A program made the translations under genes and the position numbers. From Mactromeris polynyma (lineage: Eukaryota > Mollusca > Bivalvia > Venerida > Mactridae): a stretch of DNA of 64,000 bases. Of the stretch, positions 59,673-64,000 are shown piece after piece. The stretch spans positions 2,907,001 through 2,971,000 of the forward strand of contig JASFXZ010000033.1 in NCBI GenBank assembly GCA_032209605.1. Reading direction: 5' to 3'. The notes under the pieces are model-generated. The model was not told the origin of the DNA, made no database searches, and worked only from the letters and a program-made list of their open reading frames with translations. Numbering within the stretch: position 1 is the first letter of the stretch; every line of letters begins with the position of its first letter.

Positions 59673-61620
59673 TAATTGGTAAAGAATGTTTCTTGTCAAA
59701 GATTAATCTTGCAGTCGGGAGTACGAATTAGGTTATTCGAAATTGAGAAAATCGAAAGTGGTTTAGGAAAATTATCACTCCAAGAAGTCTTCTAAAATAT
59801 CGACTAGGGTCACATTTTCTTTAAGTCATTGTGAGATAATTTAAATTTTATTGATGTAAATTCATGTAAAATAGTTTGCATTTTTGTTAAACATTCATTC
59901 CATTTTAAACCCAAATGTTAATTAATAGTATTATCTGTTACATTGTACACTTACTTGTTACTATCCCCCAAGTTTTGGATATTTCCAAACAGTGCCAGAT
60001 TAGTTTTTTGACAGAATATTTTAGATTATTTGGTGTATGATGCCACGTGGTACCAATAACAGCATGGTAAAGCCATTTCACGCTCCTGACCCGACTGTTA
60101 AAATGGCTTTCAAAGGCATTGGAACCCATTCTTCGACGAGAGCGACACTAAATTAAGCGATGATCATTAGTTGGGTTGGCCCATGAAGTCTGTTCCTCAT
60201 ATTTTCAACTAGGTTTAAGTCTGAAGACGTGTCGGACTATCTTTTTCGATGTTAAGACTAATCTCTGAAGAAAATGAATTTCCAATTATCAACAGTTCCT
60301 TCGGCAGGGTCACTTGCTCCAAGGACAGCTTATCTTCTAGTCATTAGATTATCATATTCAGTTCTTCGCAGCTAAGTATAAAGTCTTTTGGGATTTGGTT
60401 TCGAAATCCAGCATTTGTGAAGAGCCAGCGTCGGGCTTGCTGGTTCGTGTAAATGTTTTATGCTTCGGTTGTTGGCCTCTTTTGTCCTCCATCATGCAGA
60501 TGTCTTTCGTACCCGATTCTCTGACAACGCATCTATATCTGTCAAACAACGCTATGTAACACAATCAGAATACTAGAAACATAAGAGAGACCCCCCCCCC
60601 CCTTAAACAAGGGTCCCTATCCAGCACGTTACACTTCCCCTAAACAGTCACACAACTACGAAGTAAAGGGTAGACAATGAGTGGTTGTATGAGATTGTAT
60701 GTCCGACTTAGACCACGTGAACGTCATGGAATGTTGTATATGCGATACAGACAATTGCAATAGATGACGCTGATCTGTTTAATTCGTGAGCGTTGTCTTA
60801 ATATTCGTTCCCTATAATAATCTTTCTTTCAGCCATATTTTCTGAAATAAAATGACGACAGGCTTAAACATATGCAAACTCTGTAGAAATAAAGACGTCA
60901 TCACATGCCCTCAAGTAAAACAATCGGTGATATTCGTGTAAATGGGAATTCTCGCGCAATACCGAACTCGTATACGCAACAAAATTCACCATTTGTAATG
61001 TAGTGCGTAAGCAACTTGTCAACTAGCATCTTGCAACAACAGAAACGTGCCATAGTCGTGGTGGATTTACCTTGCAGCAAGTTCATAAAAAGCGAATTTT
61101 ATCAACTTCTCAGTTATATAATTATGACATATGCATTAAATGTAGACATGAAAACGTCTCTGAATTTATCTTTACGATTTGATCATTGCATTAGCTATTT
61201 TAAATATGCTGCACTAGTTGAACAGAACAACCTCTCTAGAGCGGCCCTTTCTTGAGCAACATCCTATCTTCAACAATAATATAAGTTTTTCATATTGTCA
61301 GAATGCACTTTTACTTTAACCTCCCTATAAGTATGTTTTAATGTTGCATAAACTCATTTTTATCAATCTTTGATATTTTGCACTTGAAGAATTTGCAATG
61401 TGAATACTATTTAGTACGCATGTGTGTTCGAGCGGACAAAGAACAGACAGCAGGAAGGTATCCCCAAACAACAATAATGCAATTATTGCAAACGGAATGT
61501 AAGGTAACACAATTTATATCCTGAATAATGAAAATGAAAGCTTGAAAATGCATTCAATTACCTATTTAATATTCCGTAACTCTGCAATTTCCGTGCATGA
61601 TATCCTGATTATTTTAGTCG

Positions 61621-61628
61621 TGACGTCA
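61621..61628. promoter_or_regulatory. Perfect CRE, right copy
   Basis: TGACGTCA is in the same place relative to the noncoding-exon donor (GTAAGT at 61757) as in the left copy. Confidence 0.5.
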
Positions 61629-62704
61629 CAAACGAAAACGAGGCATTTTAACTAATGGTCCGAAAGCTTAAAGGTACGGTTCCCATCCATGTTACGGCGC
61701 ATTGCACACGACAGTAGAACCGGCCCGGGACGTCAGACTAGCAAGAAACATCAACCGTAAGTTCATTCTTTTGTTTATTGCTTATATAGAGAAAAATTGA
61801 TTTTCAAATGATATGTTGCAAATGGGTAGTTTAGACAGGTTTTATAATAGGGATAATTGGCTGCTTAACTAATTTTCACAGATGTGTTCCTAACACGTAA
61901 CATTTGTAAATTGAATATCATTACAGTTATTTACAATCTAAGTTAGTTTGATCTGTTCTCGTATTGGATAAAAGTTGTAATTTTACACATCACTACAAAT
62001 TCGAAAGTTTGAGTGGTACGTGTTTATTGTTAGTTTATTATCTATGAACAGTTTATGACAAGACATGTTTGTATATATCCCATAATTATTTATTGCATGT
62101 CTTTTTTCTACAAAAGCAATGAAAATTTATTTTAATAATTTCATAATTTAAGCAAATATTTGACCTGCGTTGGAAATATGGAACCTAACTCAACCCACAT
62201 TTTGCCATTGGAAATCAAGAACATTTTTGTTTTAGTCTATTTCACTGCTTTGCTCTTTATTCAACCTCAATATTAAGACCACCTCAACGAGAACACCTAT
62301 TTTCAAAAGTCCAAAAGGTGGTCTTATAATCGAGGTTTTACTGCATATGACGAAATGACAATACGCATATAATAGCCAAGTGGGTAGAAGTGAGAGCATA
62401 AGGTTATTGAAGTTTTCTGCATTGAGTATCGGTACAAGATACGGCGAGATAGCAAGATACTTCTTGTTCATTTGTACTATAAATTTCCACAATGTTTCAT
62501 CACAGTAAGGTACTAAATATACCTTTCAACGAAAGTTATGAAAACAAACGGAAGAAAAGACAGAGGAATTGTTTTGTTTAATGGTGTGATCGAAGAAGTA
62601 GGAGAAACAAAGATGAATGACCACCTATTATGTATAAGTGTAGCACTGCTTTTATTTCTTATCCTTGAAAAAAGGCATTTACCCGAAATATTGAAATAGT
62701 AGAT

Positions 62705-62912
62705 TACACTTTTAACGATACCGCCTACTGCGATATACCGCTTATAACTCGATATCGCCTACTGCGGTATACTGCTTATAACGATATCGCCTTATGCGGT
62801 ATACCGCTAATAACGATATCACCTACTGCGATGTACCGCTTATAACGATATCACCTACTGCAGTTTACCGCTTATAACGATATCGCCTACTGCGATATAC
62901 CTCTTATAACCA
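62705..62912 (+). repeat. 32-bp tandem repeat, about 6 units, right copy
   Basis: Same unit as 52290-52620 but about four units fewer, and with small indels. Confidence 0.92.
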
Positions 62913-63005
62913 TACACATTTCACGTTGCTCAACAGATATTGATTGAACTGTATTATTGCATTTCAGTTTATATTTTGTAATCTAAAACCCGAAGAACGC
63001 AATAA

Positions 63006-63201
63006 ATGGATACCACCACCGTAACAGTACTGACGGGACTGCGTTGGATTAACGTTAATCTGCTAATTGTTGCTGTTTCCATGGTGATGCTGACGTTCGC
63101 ATCAAGTCCTATCGACCTATTTGATAACGAATATCTTGAAACTAAAGACGACGGTGCATACATGGACAGTTTGGAAGTGATCCCCTCACACATACAATGC
63201 G
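63006..63201 (+). CDS. First coding exon of the duplicated prohormone gene
   Basis: This 196-bp exon encodes the same 65-residue signal-peptide and spacer region as 52714-52909. There are two differences, both changing the protein (Ile22 to Val, Val51 to Ala). The donor is GTAACA instead of GTAAGA, somewhat weaker. An upstream out-of-frame ATG found at 52699 in the left copy is lost here (CATG became CCCG). Later exons are outside the window, so whether this copy is functional is unknown. Confidence 0.75.
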
Positions 63202-63707
63202 GTAACAAATATAATATTATGAACATTCTTTGTATTACATTCCGAAATAAATTTAATTGATTTCAATCGTTGTAAATTATTTTTATTCATACAGACGCTT
63301 TGTACTTAGAAATACTATTTAGTAGATGTTTGGTCATTGTTTGTGTAAATGTACATATTCCGCTCTTTATAAGACGTATAGCTATTTCATCATTCTAAGG
63401 CAAAGGTGTTTTGTTAATGTACACTATTTTGAAATGGGTCAGTTTCACACTTAAAGCCATTAAATACGCAAGTTTATCACTTTAGCCTTCATTGTGTTCA
63501 AAGTGTTAAAAGCGTTTTATTGCTACAATTTGAGAAATCGATTAATTAGTAACTATGGTACTAGTATTCATATTTCATGATTGAATAAGTTTAAGAAATT
63601 ATGTACAATCTAATTATTTCTTTATAATGTCACCGTTTGTGTAAAGAAGATGTTGAAATAGTTTTGCGCCAATTCTCGATATATGTTCACGAGTATGGTC
63701 AAGCCCG

Positions 63708-63985
63708 CCCCATTGTTCAGTTGGTAAGTCGTTGGGCTGTCAATCGGAATATCTGCATTCTGTTCTTGGGCGGGGCCGGTCATGTCATTCCGTAATATTT
63801 GTATTCGGTCATTTGTCCTTCCCCTCTGATTCATGTGGGACAATGGTCAGCTGGTTGCGGAAGGACAAGTTAGTTCTGGTTGATAATTCCAGGAAAACTG
63901 GTTGCTAGTTAATCATCTGACCACAATCACAATGTAAAACTGAAAAATGTTAAAAGATGGCGTAAAATAATTAAACTAACAAAAA
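63708..63985 (+). repeat. tRNA-derived SINE, right copy
   Basis: Orthologous within the duplication to the SINE at 53405-53680, with a few base changes. Confidence 0.65.
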
Positions 63986-64000
63986 GTGTGTTATCTAAAC

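Larger units (their letters stand above)
58871..64000 (+). repeat. Right copy of the tandem duplication (cut by window end)
   Basis: It matches 48470-53695. Differences include the SINE at 59397-59672, a deletion of about 250 bp at 62207 relative to 51565-51815, and a shorter 32-bp array at 62705-62912. Exons 2-4 of the right prohormone gene should lie just beyond the window. Confidence 0.9.

Overview
This window is a piece of an animal nuclear genome. It is AT-rich, intron-bearing and repeat-dense, with no bacterial-style gene packing. The tRNA-headed SINEs, the BEL/Pao and Tc1-like elements, the Myb/SANT-like and SGNH-type genes and the many minisatellites point to a lophotrochozoan, most likely a bivalve mollusc. 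That placement is inferred from repeat and gene character, not from a marker gene. A 200-base run of N (28349-28548) shows it is a draft assembly.

Layout. (1) 0.6-6 kb: a Tc1-like transposon with perfect 30-bp terminal inverted repeats and a TA target duplication; a six-exon Myb/SANT-like gene on the minus strand whose splice phases all agree but which carries one in-frame stop and one 1-nt frameshift; and the 3' half of a second, dead Tc1-like element. (2) 6.1-14.1 kb: a complete, apparently young BEL/Pao retrotransposon with 509-bp LTRs, a 5-bp target duplication and a 2038-residue Gag-Pol frame, inserted into a low-copy unclassified repeat. (3) 14-24 kb: decayed transposase pieces, SINEs, an 84-bp tandem array and a 194-bp tandem duplication. 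(4) 24-30 kb: a hierarchical minisatellite (17, 68 and 340 bp), the assembly gap, and an uninterrupted 1.29-kb (CAGT)n tract. (5) 28.6-32.5 kb: a minus-strand SGNH-hydrolase-like gene in at least three exons. Its second intron holds the (CAGT)n tract, its first intron holds a hAT-type MITE, and a promoter-like motif containing a CArG box lies upstream. (6) 32.7-37 kb: short repeats, a chimeric and internally deleted Tc1-like copy, two SINEs and a candidate first exon with an eh1-like motif. (7) 37.8-46.4 kb: four unrelated tandem arrays (20/60 bp, 43 bp, 22 bp, and a 3.2-kb array of a 39-bp unit).

(8) 48.5-64 kb is the most interesting part: a head-to-tail duplication of about 10.4 kb. The left copy contains a complete, previously unannotated-looking prohormone gene of four coding exons, all with phase-1 introns. 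It predicts a 134-residue secreted precursor with a signal peptide, an RRKR processing site and one C-terminal peptide of about 50 residues ending in an amidation signal (Asn-Gly-Arg-stop). Both copies keep a perfect CRE (TGACGTCA) upstream of a probable noncoding first exon. The left gene's 3' UTR is almost entirely nine copies of a 43-bp repeat, followed at once by AATAAA. The right copy shows an intact first coding exon before the window ends. A SINE inserted only in the right copy post-dates the duplication; another SINE present in both pre-dates it.

All exon structures were read by eye from splice sites, phase and motif content. No database search was possible, so family names rest on motif recognition.
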